A DNA stretch of 64,000 nt from Dyadobacter sp. 50-39. GTDB lineage: Bacteria; Bacteroidota; Bacteroidia; Cytophagales; Spirosomataceae. A program made the position numbers and the translations under genes. The first letter of the stretch is position 1; each line of letters starts with the position of its first letter. Below are positions 37,478 through 47,466 of this stretch, one piece after another. A model generated the notes under the pieces. It worked only from the letters and a program-made list of their open reading frames with translations, searched no databases and was not told the origin of the DNA. The stretch lies in the NCBI GenBank assembly GCA_001898145.1, contig MKSR01000036.1, positions 248,001 through 312,000 of the forward strand, written 5' to 3'.

Positions 37478-40045
37478 TTACTCTTTAATGAACTTATAGC
37501 TTGCCGTACCCGCTTCGGTTTTGTGCAGTAAGAAATAGACGCCGGGTTTAAGATTTTCCACCGATAACTTGTGCGCATTCTGGCCTTGATGGTCTGTGAT
37601 AGGCTTGCTTAAAAGCTCGGCGCCATCTTTGGAATAAAGCTCGATTTCGGCGGCATTGCTGCTGACCGATTTGTACTTGAAATTGATCTCCCCCAGTGCC
37701 GGATTTGGATAAATACTTGCCTCTCGAATGGTGCTGAAACCCACCGCTACAATACTTGTATAGGTAATCTCACCCGCTTTGTCCACGCCTTTGATCCGGT
37801 AGTAATTGTTTCCACTGAGCGGGTTGGTATCCAGAAACTCGTAGTCGGCCACATCCCCCAACAGGTCTTTGGCATACAATTTCCCAATCGGCATCAGTTG
37901 GCTGGGATTGCTGCCTCGCAGGACCTCAAAATGATCGTCGATCGCCGCCGTAACCGTTCCCCAGGCCAACTTTGCAGTGTTCTGTAACTTACTTACCTTC
38001 AAAGGCAGGAATTTTACCGGCAGACTCGCAGAAGACGTATTCATTTCGAGCTTTACGAGCGCGCCGCCCCAGCCGTCGGCAGGCGAGGCGTCGCCAAAAC
38101 GGATATAGATTTCGTGGTTTTCATTCAAATAGGGCGTCAGATCGACGGTTCGGACACCCAAGTTACTGCCGTCGTGGATGTCGGCCGGCGAGCGGGCTAC
38201 CTCTGTCCAACTGAACGGATCTTGCCCGGCATGCACCAGGAAATTATTATACATTGTCAGGTCCACACTTACGCTGGTGACGCTGGGGTCGACAGAAAGC
38301 TTGTACACAAAAAAGTTATTCAGATCGGCATAGCGGGAATGATTTCCAACATCTAATGAGGAAAATCCGTAGTCATACAAATGCAGCGCTTCACCGGCAG
38401 CATCCGCAGTTGGTTCAATGGAGATTTCGGTAAAATCCTTGTATTGAAGACCGCCATTTACCCGGTACTGAATGTACAGTTCCACTAGCTCCTCGGGCGT
38501 AACCACTTCAAAGTTTGACGGCAATGTTGAGAGCTGCGCAGCAATATCATTTACGCTCATGCTGGACACGCTTACGTTAAAGAAAGCCGGTGTGGCGCCT
38601 GTGTAATTTTTGATATTGGGCAGCTCGGTAATGTCATAAGTTTTCATAAAAGCCTTTCCGCAAGCGATCATATTGGCATCGGCATTATTGGCCACCGACA
38701 CATCGCCCACATTGTAACCTACCAAAATACCTTTGGCATTTTTGAGATAGCTGTAAGGAAGCGCCTGCTTAAAATCCTGCCATAACGTTCTCACCAGCCG
38801 GCAATCCGTATCCAGCATGTACGCGTCGCTTTCCTCCATGAAATTTTTGCGGAACTGCTGCGGAAGCAGGGGAGCTGTGTAGCCCACGCCCGACACGGGT
38901 GTTACGAAATTGGAGTTGGCAATATTGTTGTAATAATAAGCTGCCGCCGTGGGATTCAGCTCGTTGATCGTACTCAGCATTTCCCAGCCCATCGGGTAGC
39001 TCGTGCGGCTGGCAGCGTCAAAATCTGCCGGAAATACGCGGTCGAGGAACGACAGATTATCGCCATCGGTACGCGTAATGGAAAGGTACACTTTTGCAGG
39101 ATCAAAGGTGAGGCTGCGCCGCGGCTGAGCGGGTAGCGTGGCCAGCGGCAGACCCGTACTCCAGCTAAGGTTGAAGGATTCGTAGGTAACCGTCATAAAC
39201 TTGCCCTTTTCTGTGACCTTCTGCACAAAACTCCCTTCGTCTGATTGCAGGTACCACACGCCAATGACAGGGGAATTGGCAGGCGATACGTTCAGAAATG
39301 CTTCTTCCAAGGCTTCAATCGCCGGCGTTTTTACGCCACGGTAATTGTTATACGTAAATATTTTTTGCGAAATGATGTAGTCGAGCGTACCCAGGCAGAA
39401 GTGCGAAAGGTGATTGGTAATGTCCGTCCGCATATCCTGGGCCAGATTGGTCATTGCCCAGGTGTATAAGCCCAGCCAATCGGATGCCAAACTGCGCGTA
39501 TCGGCCAGAATGGGCAGGGTGAGGCCGTAGTTGGTGATCAGCTCGTTGCGCTGGGCGTCGGTCAGGATCACGGCATTGTGCTTGCCGGCCAGCATGGAGG
39601 TCACATTAATTTTGGCCAGGTTATCATCGCTCACCTGAAATCCAGGCGGGTAAAATCCGCCGGCAGGGTAACTGAACACCGCCGGATCATAAAGAACACA
39701 GCCGCTGATGTCTGCCGAAAAATCATCGATCAGGCTGTAAATGTTCGTATAAGGCGTTTTGGTGTAGCCAGTCAGTTTGTCGAGCCAATACTGGGTGGAG
39801 GTGTAGTTTACTGCTTCGACAATGCCATTACCGACTACAAATATGCGGGGCGTAGTACGGTTCACATTGCCTTGCAGCGACATGACCGTAAAGATTTCCG
39901 GAAGGGATTTTCCGTTAACATTGATATGGCTAATGGTACTCGCTGGCGCCGACGCAGCTCGGGGAAAGATAGTCTGGGCGAATAATTGCGGGCTCGATAG
40001 GGCCAGTGTAAAAGCCACAATCACAGATTGGTAAATGAGTTTCAT
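37478..40045 (-). CDS. GxGYxYP-family putative glycoside hydrolase with T9SS tail
   Basis: After a signal peptide (to about residue 24) the GxGYxYP N-terminal part contains MSLQGNVNRTTPRIFVVG. The catalytic-like domain has RTDGDNLSF (about 325-333) and the family-naming segment as GVGYTAP (386-392), where the second aromatic is Ala. A jelly-roll-like middle follows. The last 80 residues are a type IX secretion sorting domain (ASIYPNPALGEINF to YKFIKE). The protein should thus reach the cell surface or medium. The family is linked to polysaccharide loci but its chemistry is not settled. A hairpin lies just upstream, after susD. Confidence 0.85.
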   Translation of the reverse strand: MKLIYQSVIVAFTLALSSPQLFAQTIFPRAASAPASTISHINVNGKSLPEIFTVMSLQGNVNRTTPRIFVVGNGIVEAVNYTSTQYWLDKLTGYTKTPYTNIYSLIDDFSADISGCVLYDPAVFSYPAGGFYPPGFQVSDDNLAKINVTSMLAGKHNAVILTDAQRNELITNYGLTLPILADTRSLASDWLGLYTWAMTNLAQDMRTDITNHLSHFCLGTLDYIISQKIFTYNNYRGVKTPAIEALEEAFLNVSPANSPVIGVWYLQSDEGSFVQKVTEKGKFMTVTYESFNLSWSTGLPLATLPAQPRRSLTFDPAKVYLSITRTDGDNLSFLDRVFPADFDAASRTSYPMGWEMLSTINELNPTAAAYYYNNIANSNFVTPVSGVGYTAPLLPQQFRKNFMEESDAYMLDTDCRLVRTLWQDFKQALPYSYLKNAKGILVGYNVGDVSVANNADANMIACGKAFMKTYDITELPNIKNYTGATPAFFNVSVSSMSVNDIAAQLSTLPSNFEVVTPEELVELYIQYRVNGGLQYKDFTEISIEPTADAAGEALHLYDYGFSSLDVGNHSRYADLNNFFVYKLSVDPSVTSVSVDLTMYNNFLVHAGQDPFSWTEVARSPADIHDGSNLGVRTVDLTPYLNENHEIYIRFGDASPADGWGGALVKLEMNTSSASLPVKFLPLKVSKLQNTAKLAWGTVTAAIDDHFEVLRGSNPSQLMPIGKLYAKDLLGDVADYEFLDTNPLSGNNYYRIKGVDKAGEITYTSIVAVGFSTIREASIYPNPALGEINFKYKSVSSNAAEIELYSKDGAELLSKPITDHQGQNAHKLSVENLKPGVYFLLHKTEAGTASYKFIKE

Positions 40046-40081
40046 AAGGAATTTGTTTTGCGTGGGACAAAGTGATGCTGC

Positions 40082-40101
40082 GCCCCGGAATTTTCCGGGG
40101 C
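40082..40101. repeat. Hairpin between the susD-like and GxGYxYP genes
   Basis: GCCCCGGAA (40082-40090) and TTCCGGGGC (40093-40101) form a perfect stem with a tiny loop. No T-run follows on the minus strand, so full termination is unlikely. It could be a processing or stabilising stem that raises susC/susD mRNA over the enzyme genes. Confidence 0.6.
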
Positions 40102-40129
40102 TGTATCTGGTCGATGCATTGTCAATAAA

Positions 40130-41890
40130 TCAGTATCCCGGATTCTCGGGGCCCAGGTTTGGATTGTTGGAGATGCGGCTGGGCGTAATGGGTAAGTAAT
40201 AATGTTTGGCCTGGAAGCTGGAAGGTGTACCTGCCATCGCATCGTTGTTAAGCTCTATTCTGAACTTGCCGGTGGCTGCATCGTAAAAAGTATAAATGCC
40301 GGTAAATTTTCGGGTGATCGCTTCTTCGGCGGTCCGCCACCGGCGCAGGTCCCACCAGCGGTGGTTTTCAAACGCCAGCTCTACTTTCCGCTCATGCCGG
40401 ATATTGTCGCGCGTGGCAGCCACCAGTGTTTTAATGCCTGCGCGTGTACGGAGCTGGTTTACAGCATCCAGGGCTTCCTTGGGTTTGTTGAGTTCAAAGG
40501 CCGCTTCTGCGAAGTTGAGGAGGATTTCTCCATAGCGGAAAACGATAAAGTCTACCGAAGTTTTTCCCTGATCAACCGGTATCAGCTTGTCGTCCAGGTA
40601 TTTTTTTACGTTAAAACCCGTCATTTGCCCGCCCGCATAGCCTCCCGCAGAAAACGATCTCCCCTGCGCAGATTTGCCTTCATAAAAACCCGTTGTAACC
40701 TTCGTGCCCTGGCGCGTGACGATGCCGCCCCAGTTTTCAATGGCTTCTCCTTTCCACATATCTCCTTCGAAATAAACTGAAGCAAAGAATCGTGGGTCTT
40801 TGTTGGCAAAAAGTTCGGTCAGATTCCAGGGTTTGCTCGTCGCAAGTGCCCTGTTTAATGTTCCGGGTGTACCGTCTGTATTTTCAAATGATTCCACCAT
40901 TTCCAGGTAAACGGCCGTGTTGGCACCGCCCCAGCCGGGTGTGAATTGGAAAGGCGACATGAAAAGGTCATAGTTACTTCCCACATTCACGCCGGTCAAT
41001 TGTTTGGAAAAAATGACCTCACTGTTGTTCTCATCCAGAAAAAGCTGCCGGAAATTCTCGGATTTATTGTCCGGCATTTTGTTGTAAAGCGAAAAGGATT
41101 TGGCGTCAATGATCTGTTTGGAAGCATCATAAGAAGCTTGCCAAAAACGCTGCGCATCAGCCGCCGGCACACCCACCAGCCCTTCAATTTCGACCCTGCC
41201 CCAGGTAGCAATGCTGGCCGCGAACAGGGCTGCACGGCTTTTCAATGCAAGAGCGGCATATCTGGTAGGGGAGCCCACTTCGGCAGACGGATAAGATGCA
41301 GGCAAATCGGGTGTGATCGCGTCCATTTCCGAAAGGATAAAGTCGTACACTTCCGCCTCCTTATTTCTTTTTACAAACAATTCTTCATATGGATCGTCGA
41401 TCTGCTGCGCCCGGGTTATGAGCGGAATGCCACCGTACCTTTTGACCATATTAAAATACGTCAATGCGCGGGCGTATCGGATCTTGGCAGACAATTGCTT
41501 TTTGAGGTCTTCCGAAACCGAGGTAGTCGTCACAATCTTTTCCAGAAATTCATTGGTTTTGCGGATCGTTTCATAAGGCCACAGTTCGAGCAGGCCGCCG
41601 TTTTTGTCCAGCAGTCCCGCTTTCCATTGAAAAAACAACGGATGCCAGTTTCTGCCCTGCCGGCCCTCGTCCGATAATCCCGAAGTCGGGTCCACTTCTT
41701 CGAATCCCTGGCCGTCGCGCACCAGGAAGCTCATTTCCCCGTAAACACGGTCGATGTATGCATTAATGAGTACCGGATCATTCCAAACCTTGTCCTCGGA
41801 AATAATATTGAGCGGCGCCTTGTCAAGTACCTGTTCACAGGATAAGGTCAATAGGCCGGTCGCCAGAATAAATATGTGCGCAATCTTCAT
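40130..41890 (-). CDS. SusD/RagB-family surface glycan-binding lipoprotein
   Basis: The lipobox LTLSC (Cys18) gives an outer-membrane surface lipoprotein. The SusD features are in order: EQVLDKAPLNIISEDKVWND, the TPR-like KQLSAKIRYARALTYFNMVKRYGGIPL, and the C-terminal YGEILLNFAEAAFEL and ERKVELAFENHRWWDLRRW blocks. Length 586 aa is usual. It forms the lid of the SusC barrel and captures oligosaccharides. It lies 20 bases after susC on the same strand. Confidence 0.95.
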   Translation of the reverse strand: MKIAHIFILATGLLTLSCEQVLDKAPLNIISEDKVWNDPVLINAYIDRVYGEMSFLVRDGQGFEEVDPTSGLSDEGRQGRNWHPLFFQWKAGLLDKNGGLLELWPYETIRKTNEFLEKIVTTTSVSEDLKKQLSAKIRYARALTYFNMVKRYGGIPLITRAQQIDDPYEELFVKRNKEAEVYDFILSEMDAITPDLPASYPSAEVGSPTRYAALALKSRAALFAASIATWGRVEIEGLVGVPAADAQRFWQASYDASKQIIDAKSFSLYNKMPDNKSENFRQLFLDENNSEVIFSKQLTGVNVGSNYDLFMSPFQFTPGWGGANTAVYLEMVESFENTDGTPGTLNRALATSKPWNLTELFANKDPRFFASVYFEGDMWKGEAIENWGGIVTRQGTKVTTGFYEGKSAQGRSFSAGGYAGGQMTGFNVKKYLDDKLIPVDQGKTSVDFIVFRYGEILLNFAEAAFELNKPKEALDAVNQLRTRAGIKTLVAATRDNIRHERKVELAFENHRWWDLRRWRTAEEAITRKFTGIYTFYDAATGKFRIELNNDAMAGTPSSFQAKHYYLPITPSRISNNPNLGPENPGY

Positions 41891-41910
41891 AGGTTTTTTA
41901 GGATTTAGGG

Positions 41911-44900
41911 TTACAAAGTCAGGTTAATACCGACTGAAACGGTTTTCTGAATAGGGTAGCTCCATCCTCGGGTCGCATCGGGCGACTCAGGATCAAGGCC
42001 GTACTTTTGAAGCGGATTGATGGAGAATAGGTTAACTCCGGTCAATAGCAGACGGGCCTGTTCCAAGCCCAATCTTTTTATAAAACGCTGGTCTAATGTG
42101 TATCCAACTTGCACGTTTTTAAGCCTCAGATAAGATGCGTTCTTGTACCAGAAATCAGAATTCCAGTTATTGGTAATTTGCCCGAGCGTCTGCCGGGGAA
42201 TAATGGCATGGCGATCATTGTTTTCCGGCGTCCAACGTTCTTCCCAGATTACCTTGTAAGGTGTCCTCACGCCATCCAGGTTGATATTCCCCGCTTGGAG
42301 CAGTACGTAATAATCTGCCGCCCCCTGAGCCAATGCACTGAAATCGAAGTTCTTGTGGCCAAGGTTCAGGTTGATGCCGTACATGACATGGGGTGTGCCG
42401 CCGCTACCGATGGTAGTCACATCGCGCCAGTCAATGATGCCGTCGTTGTTGAGGTCTTTGATCTTGATGTCGCCGGGGTGAAGTGTCGAATTGTCTTTTC
42501 CGTCCATATTGTACCCCAATGAATTTATCTCTTCCACAGAGGTGAAAAGTCCGTCCGATTGGTAAGCATTGTACACATCCGTCCATTGTCCCGAGCGCTT
42601 TTTCAGCCGGATGTCGTCAGGATCAGTATAATTTACTTCGTCGAAGTGGACCCAGCGAGCGCGTGAATAGGACACATTGCCGCTGATATCGTAGCGAAAT
42701 TCACCCGTGCTACCCCGATGACCGAGCACGATCTCGAACCCGCGTGCGCGCTGACTATTGATATTTTCGCTTGGAAGCGAAGCCCCGAAAGTACTAGGAA
42801 GCGAAGCCACCCGCGTGCCGAGCATATTCTCCCGCAAGCGACTAAAAAAGTCGATTTCCGTATATACTCTCCCCCCGAATACCGATGCTTCCAGGCCCAC
42901 ATTAGACAGTGTCATGGTTTCCCAGGTAATGTTCGGATTTGCCAGACCGGTCGTCGTCAAGCCAGGAACTTCTTTGCCGCCTACCACATTGTAGCCCGCA
43001 AACTGAAAACCGGTCAGGTACTGGTATGCACCCGCATCGTCGAAACCGGTGCGGCTCACACCCCCTCGCAGTTTAAGATTGTCCATCCATGTGACGCTGT
43101 TCTTGAAAAACAACTCTTCCGAAATCCTCCATCCCGCGGAAATGCTTGGAAAAAGACCCCATCTTTTATTTTTAGGAAAATTAGGTGAGCCGTCGTAGCG
43201 CATGGTCATTTCGGCCAGGTACTTGTCTTTGAAACCATAATTCAGCCTTCCAACAAAACTGGCCCTTCCGCTCACTGCCGCGCTGCCATTGGCTTGCTGG
43301 TTCAGCGTGCCGCCCGCAAAAAGCTGGTCGATAGAGCTGGTGATGTAGTTTTCCCGGTAAGCATTGAAGTTTTTTGTATTGTAATCAATGGCTTCAAAAA
43401 GCAGTAAGCCATTGAAACTATGCGAATTTTGGAAGGTACGTTCGTAATTCGCCGAAAGCTGGCCGGTAAAGATCTGATTGGTATAGTACGCCTGGTTCAG
43501 CGAAGTGGGAGAGGATTTTCCGTATAATGAATAGGTGTCGGCTTTGTAGTCGTAGTCCCAGATGTCGTTTTGTTTTGTCCACCGTTTTTGCTCCTCCTGG
43601 ATCTGGAAGTAGTTCATTCTCAATCTGAAACTTAAACCCTGCACGGGTTTGACATCATAGTTGAGTTTTGCAGATCCGTTGATGGTCGTTTTGAAAACCT
43701 TATGGTAGCCGCCCAGGTTTTCGTGCGTGTTAATAATGGCATTAAATGGTCCAGGACTAATATGCGGCACTTTGCTAGGGTCTGGGAAAGAGGCGGCGGA
43801 TGTAGGGGTACTGTCGAAGAAATCCATCCAGAACCATTCCTCCGAGGCAGGCCGGTTAGACTGGCGGATGTTTTCTCGGATACCCGAAAGGTCCAGGGAA
43901 AGTGTCAGCTGCTTGTTTAGGTTTACATCCACATTTGATCGTACATTGAACCTCTTATAACCGGTATTATCCCCTTTGAACATCCCATCCTGGTTTACGT
44001 AACCCAAAAACGTGTAGTATTTCACCTTATCATTTCCGCCGCTGACGGTGAAGTTGTATTGCTGTTGCGGCGCACGCTTGCGCATGATCTGCTCAAACCA
44101 ATCGGTGTTGGGATACTGCGGGTCATTTCCCACAAAATACTTGGCGATATCGGCCTCCGAGTATTTTGTAGCGTTTTCGGCAATGCCGGAGTTGAGCTGA
44201 ACTTCCCGATACAAGGTTGCGTATTGTCCGGCGCTCACTGGTTCGGGAAAATTGGTGTACGACTGGTTTGTCAGCGTGGAATTCAATGAAATTTTTGGTT
44301 TACCGGCAACACCGCGTTTGGTAGTAACCAGTACCACGCCGTTTCCGGCACGGGCTCCGTAAATGGCGGCCGAAGCATCTTTCAGAATTGAAATGGACTC
44401 TACTTCATTAGGATCAATATTATTAAAGGGCTGCTCGGTACCGTCAACAATGATTAGCGCCCGGCCAAAGTTCCGGATGTTGATATTCGCCTGATCGTAA
44501 CCCGGCTGTCCACTGGTTTGTTTAGAAACTAGCCCCGGTAACCTGCCGGCGAGCGAATTGGCAAGACTAGCGGCTGGCGATTTGACCAGATCCTGATTTC
44601 TGACCGTCGCAATGGATCCGGTAACGCTGGCTTTTTTCTGACTGCCGTAGCCAACCACCACCACTTCTTCCAACGCTTTGTTGTCTGCTAGCAGTGTAAT
44701 GTTTAGCGCGGTCTGATTATTGAGACTTACCTCCTGGTGAAGATAGCCTACGTAGGAAAAAACGAGGATGCTGTTTTCCTCAGGCACGTCAAGGCTGTAT
44801 TTACCTTCCGAATCGGTAATCGTGCCGGTCTGCGTGCCCTTGACTACGACGCTTACACCCGGGAGCGGTTCATTTTTCTCATCATTTACAACCCCTGAAA

Positions 44901-45348
44901 TCATGCGAAGTACAGCTTCCGCCCGGGTTTTTTTTGCGGGTAAAAGGTTGTTTTCGGTGCCGTCGACAGGTAGGCCTGTGGTTTTTTTCGGCTGTTCTTT
45001 TGGCTTGTCTTCCGGTGCTTTTGCGGCAGCAACGATCACATAGGAGCCACTTTTTTGCTGAGAAAACTGTAAGCCGGCAGCGGGAAGGATCCGTTCCAAG
45101 TTGGCTTCAAGTTTGTCGCTCCATTCAATGGACGATACGGCCACGTTCCGGTTTCTCACAGCCTTGTCGGCATACATAATGTCGACCTTGTAATGGTCTT
45201 TAAACTTTCGAAGCACATCGGAAAGTTTCATGACGGTCGGCTGCTGCCGCTTTTCAGTTTTTGTGGCGGGTTGCAAAGCTAGGGTCTGGGCAGGGCAGCC
45301 CCCGACGGTTACGGCCGCCAGTAGAAGCGCGATTAAAAATAATTTCAT
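41911..45348 (-). CDS. SusC/RagA-family TonB-dependent transporter with STN signalling domain
   Basis: The 1145-residue protein has a signal peptide, then an STN domain (about 40-110, VMKLSDVLRKFKDHYKVDIMY). A carboxypeptidase-regulatory-like domain follows (ISGVVNDEKNEPLPGVSVVVKG, about 150-230), with the TonB plug (EEVVVVGYGSQKK, NIRNFGRALIIVDG) and a 22-strand barrel. The STN domain contacts FecR-type anti-sigma factors, so this transporter both imports oligosaccharide and signals its presence. It is preceded by fecR (39-base gap) and the sigma gene. Confidence 0.95.
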   Translation of the reverse strand: MKLFLIALLLAAVTVGGCPAQTLALQPATKTEKRQQPTVMKLSDVLRKFKDHYKVDIMYADKAVRNRNVAVSSIEWSDKLEANLERILPAAGLQFSQQKSGSYVIVAAAKAPEDKPKEQPKKTTGLPVDGTENNLLPAKKTRAEAVLRMISGVVNDEKNEPLPGVSVVVKGTQTGTITDSEGKYSLDVPEENSILVFSYVGYLHQEVSLNNQTALNITLLADNKALEEVVVVGYGSQKKASVTGSIATVRNQDLVKSPAASLANSLAGRLPGLVSKQTSGQPGYDQANINIRNFGRALIIVDGTEQPFNNIDPNEVESISILKDASAAIYGARAGNGVVLVTTKRGVAGKPKISLNSTLTNQSYTNFPEPVSAGQYATLYREVQLNSGIAENATKYSEADIAKYFVGNDPQYPNTDWFEQIMRKRAPQQQYNFTVSGGNDKVKYYTFLGYVNQDGMFKGDNTGYKRFNVRSNVDVNLNKQLTLSLDLSGIRENIRQSNRPASEEWFWMDFFDSTPTSAASFPDPSKVPHISPGPFNAIINTHENLGGYHKVFKTTINGSAKLNYDVKPVQGLSFRLRMNYFQIQEEQKRWTKQNDIWDYDYKADTYSLYGKSSPTSLNQAYYTNQIFTGQLSANYERTFQNSHSFNGLLLFEAIDYNTKNFNAYRENYITSSIDQLFAGGTLNQQANGSAAVSGRASFVGRLNYGFKDKYLAEMTMRYDGSPNFPKNKRWGLFPSISAGWRISEELFFKNSVTWMDNLKLRGGVSRTGFDDAGAYQYLTGFQFAGYNVVGGKEVPGLTTTGLANPNITWETMTLSNVGLEASVFGGRVYTEIDFFSRLRENMLGTRVASLPSTFGASLPSENINSQRARGFEIVLGHRGSTGEFRYDISGNVSYSRARWVHFDEVNYTDPDDIRLKKRSGQWTDVYNAYQSDGLFTSVEEINSLGYNMDGKDNSTLHPGDIKIKDLNNDGIIDWRDVTTIGSGGTPHVMYGINLNLGHKNFDFSALAQGAADYYVLLQAGNINLDGVRTPYKVIWEERWTPENNDRHAIIPRQTLGQITNNWNSDFWYKNASYLRLKNVQVGYTLDQRFIKRLGLEQARLLLTGVNLFSINPLQKYGLDPESPDATRGWSYPIQKTVSVGINLTL

Positions 45349-45387
45349 TTGAGAAAAGGTTTAGGATATGGAATGCAGTTGAGAGGC

Positions 45388-46395
45388 TTATTGGGGTGAT
45401 GAACGATCTTCGAAAAATGTGACATGTTTGCCTTCCATGTGATACTGAATGTCAAGGATCCGGCAGATCGAGGTGATTAGTTCATGTTCGTCCTGGGCCT
45501 TGAAAGAGCCTGAAATTGTTTGTGCAGCCAGTTCGGCAGAGGAAATTTTGACGGTCAGGCTATAGTTGTTTTCCAGCAGGCGGGCAATTTCCGTCATAGT
45601 GGTTTGCTCAAAAACAAAGCGAGATTCCTTCCAGGCAGCATATTGTGCAGGTTCTGAGAAGCGGTTATGTGCTACTTTTCCTTGATTATCAAGCGTAATG
45701 ACATCGCCAGGCGCCATAATCAACGCTACGCGGTTCGAACGGGCCGAATGGTGTACCTGCACTTTACCTTTGTTCAATAGGATTTCGGTTTTGCCTGGGC
45801 GGCTATACACGGTAAACTGGGTTCCAAGCACGGTAACATTGACTCCCTCAGGTGTTTTAACAATAAACCGCGCGTTGTTACGGGTATGGGTTACTACAAA
45901 TTCGGCTTCCCCTTTCAGTATCACTTCCCGCTGAGTGCTTTCTGCAAAATTCCACCGGGGTAAGACCAGCTCGGAATTGGCATTCAGACTGACGCGGCTT
46001 CCATCTTCTAGAGTCCATGTTCTGATTTCGCCCGGGCCGGTGGATAGGGTCTCATATATAAGCTCCTTTTGAAAAAGCCATCCCGTGGCAAACAAGAGGG
46101 CAATCGTGCAGGCAGCCGCCAGCCAGATCCAGCGTATTTTGACGTCATGTTTTTTAAAAGATGTAATAACGTCCTTGATGTCGGTCTGGGCGTCTTTCTG
46201 ACGAAATACTGCAATGCCTTTTTCGACATTTACTTCGTATTGCGGACGGGACAGTTCCCATTCGAGCAGGTATTTGTAAAAAAGTTCTTCATTTTCCAGC
46301 TTTTGAGCCCATTCATCGATGAGCCTCCGTTGTCGAGCAGATACAGTGCCGTTAAAGTGGTCGAACAACAATTCCTTTGTTATCGTAGAGTTCAT
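45388..46395 (-). CDS. FecR-family anti-sigma factor
   Basis: I choose the ATG at 46395 (MNSTITKELLFDHFNG); a frame from 46440 adds an unlikely Cys/Arg-rich start. The N-terminal cytoplasmic part binds the sigma factor. One membrane helix lies near residues 95-115 (WIWLAAACTIALLFATGWLF). The periplasmic FecR domain follows with TLEDGSRVSLNANSEL and VTVLGTQFTVYSR, then a C-terminal STN-contact domain. It relays the state of the SusC transporter to the sigma factor encoded just upstream. Confidence 0.93.
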   Translation of the reverse strand: MNSTITKELLFDHFNGTVSARQRRLIDEWAQKLENEELFYKYLLEWELSRPQYEVNVEKGIAVFRQKDAQTDIKDVITSFKKHDVKIRWIWLAAACTIALLFATGWLFQKELIYETLSTGPGEIRTWTLEDGSRVSLNANSELVLPRWNFAESTQREVILKGEAEFVVTHTRNNARFIVKTPEGVNVTVLGTQFTVYSRPGKTEILLNKGKVQVHHSARSNRVALIMAPGDVITLDNQGKVAHNRFSEPAQYAAWKESRFVFEQTTMTEIARLLENNYSLTVKISSAELAAQTISGSFKAQDEHELITSICRILDIQYHMEGKHVTFFEDRSSPQ

Positions 46396-46449
46396 GTTTT
46401 TATTTTTGAGAGCGCAGCAGGATCTTAAATGCCGGCGCATTGGCTGGTT

Positions 46450-47124
46450 TTATAGCGTAGTGATAGCAATCAAAATGGAGATAAACCATTTGTTACGAAT
46501 TAGCGCACGAACCGTATTGCGTGCCCTGTATACATGAACTTCGGCTGTCCGTGCGGAAATGGAAAACTCGTTGGCAATTTCCGTCAATGATTTTCCTTCA
46601 AAGTGAAAAAGCAGGTAAATGCTTTTTTGTCGACGAGGTAGCGTAGCAATTGCCTTTTCTACATCCTGATACAGTTCCTCGTATTGGGTGATGTTGTCAG
46701 GCTGCTGAGAATCGCTGCCTGTAACTTCTGTCAAATCGTTCAGCTCAATCTTGCGGGTAGTAGCTTCCCTTTTCAGGTAATTGTAGCCCTCGTTGCGGAC
46801 GGTGCGGAAAAGGTAGGCCCGGTAGGAAGTTGTAATGCGTTCGAAAATTTTTCCTGAATAGAATTTGAAGAAAATATCGGAGACAAGATCTTCTGCGATT
46901 TCTCGTGAGCCAACAAATTTGACCGCGTGCGTGCAAAGTGCGGCATAGTACCGGTTGTAAAGCAGTTCCATACCTGCTTTCGAGTCATGATGCACGGCAG
47001 ACCGCAAAAAAACCTCGTCGTCCTGCTCATCGTGGCGGGTGTTGTCCTCACTATCCGGGCTAGGTAACATGGCTATGGGTAACAATCGCTTGACTTCTAT
47101 GGAAGCACCCGTCGTTATTTTCAT
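46450..47124 (-). CDS. ECF-type RNA polymerase sigma factor
   Basis: Region 2 reads LLYNRYYAALCTHAVKFVGSREIAEDLVSDIFFKFY and region 4 reads LPRRQKSIYLLFHFEGKSLTEIANEFSISARTAEVHVYRAR, the standard ECF layout. The 224-aa frame from 47124 has an acidic extra N-terminus; a start at 47070 (MLPSPDSED) is possible. With FecR and the STN-bearing SusC it forms the usual trans-envelope switch that turns on the polysaccharide locus. It is the first gene of the locus in transcription order. Confidence 0.93.
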   Translation of the reverse strand: MKITTGASIEVKRLLPIAMLPSPDSEDNTRHDEQDDEVFLRSAVHHDSKAGMELLYNRYYAALCTHAVKFVGSREIAEDLVSDIFFKFYSGKIFERITTSYRAYLFRTVRNEGYNYLKREATTRKIELNDLTEVTGSDSQQPDNITQYEELYQDVEKAIATLPRRQKSIYLLFHFEGKSLTEIANEFSISARTAEVHVYRARNTVRALIRNKWFISILIAITTL

Positions 47125-47466
47125 ATATCAAATAATGACAAAAATTTATAGGTAATTTTTTATTTTTGACACGAATACCAACATGACAATTGGAAGTGGG
47201 TATAGTACTTACTTACAAGAGGAAGTTTTTTCAAGATTATTCTGAGAATATTGGCGCTTGAAATGCGGAGGGAGGTTAATTTAATTAGCAGGAACTAATG
47301 CTAAGGCCTGATTTCGAACAGCATAACGGTTCAATAGGAGCCAATTTTGACGTAGGTCACTTTCACGCCATTCCCTTGCTAATTTGCACATTGCTTCTGA
47401 CTGATCCATTTTGACTGGTTTTTCGATCAAAAGTAAAAGCCGCATTCTTGCCAAGAAAATTGTGGT
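47125..47466. other. 342-base intergenic region upstream of the sigma gene
   Basis: This AT-richer gap should hold the sigma gene promoter on the minus strand. I find only imperfect -7 candidates (for example TAAATTTT at about 47140-47150). It also contains one small open frame, listed separately. Confidence 0.4.
47281..47409 (-). CDS. Small open frame (42 aa), doubtful
   Basis: A 42-codon frame from an ATG (MDQSEAMCKLAREWRESDLR...) is amphipathic and charged, so it could be a real small protein or the start of a decayed gene. No family is recognised. It lies between an AraC gene and the sigma gene, both on the same strand. Confidence 0.25.
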   Translation of the reverse strand: MDQSEAMCKLAREWRESDLRQNWLLLNRYAVRNQALALVPAN

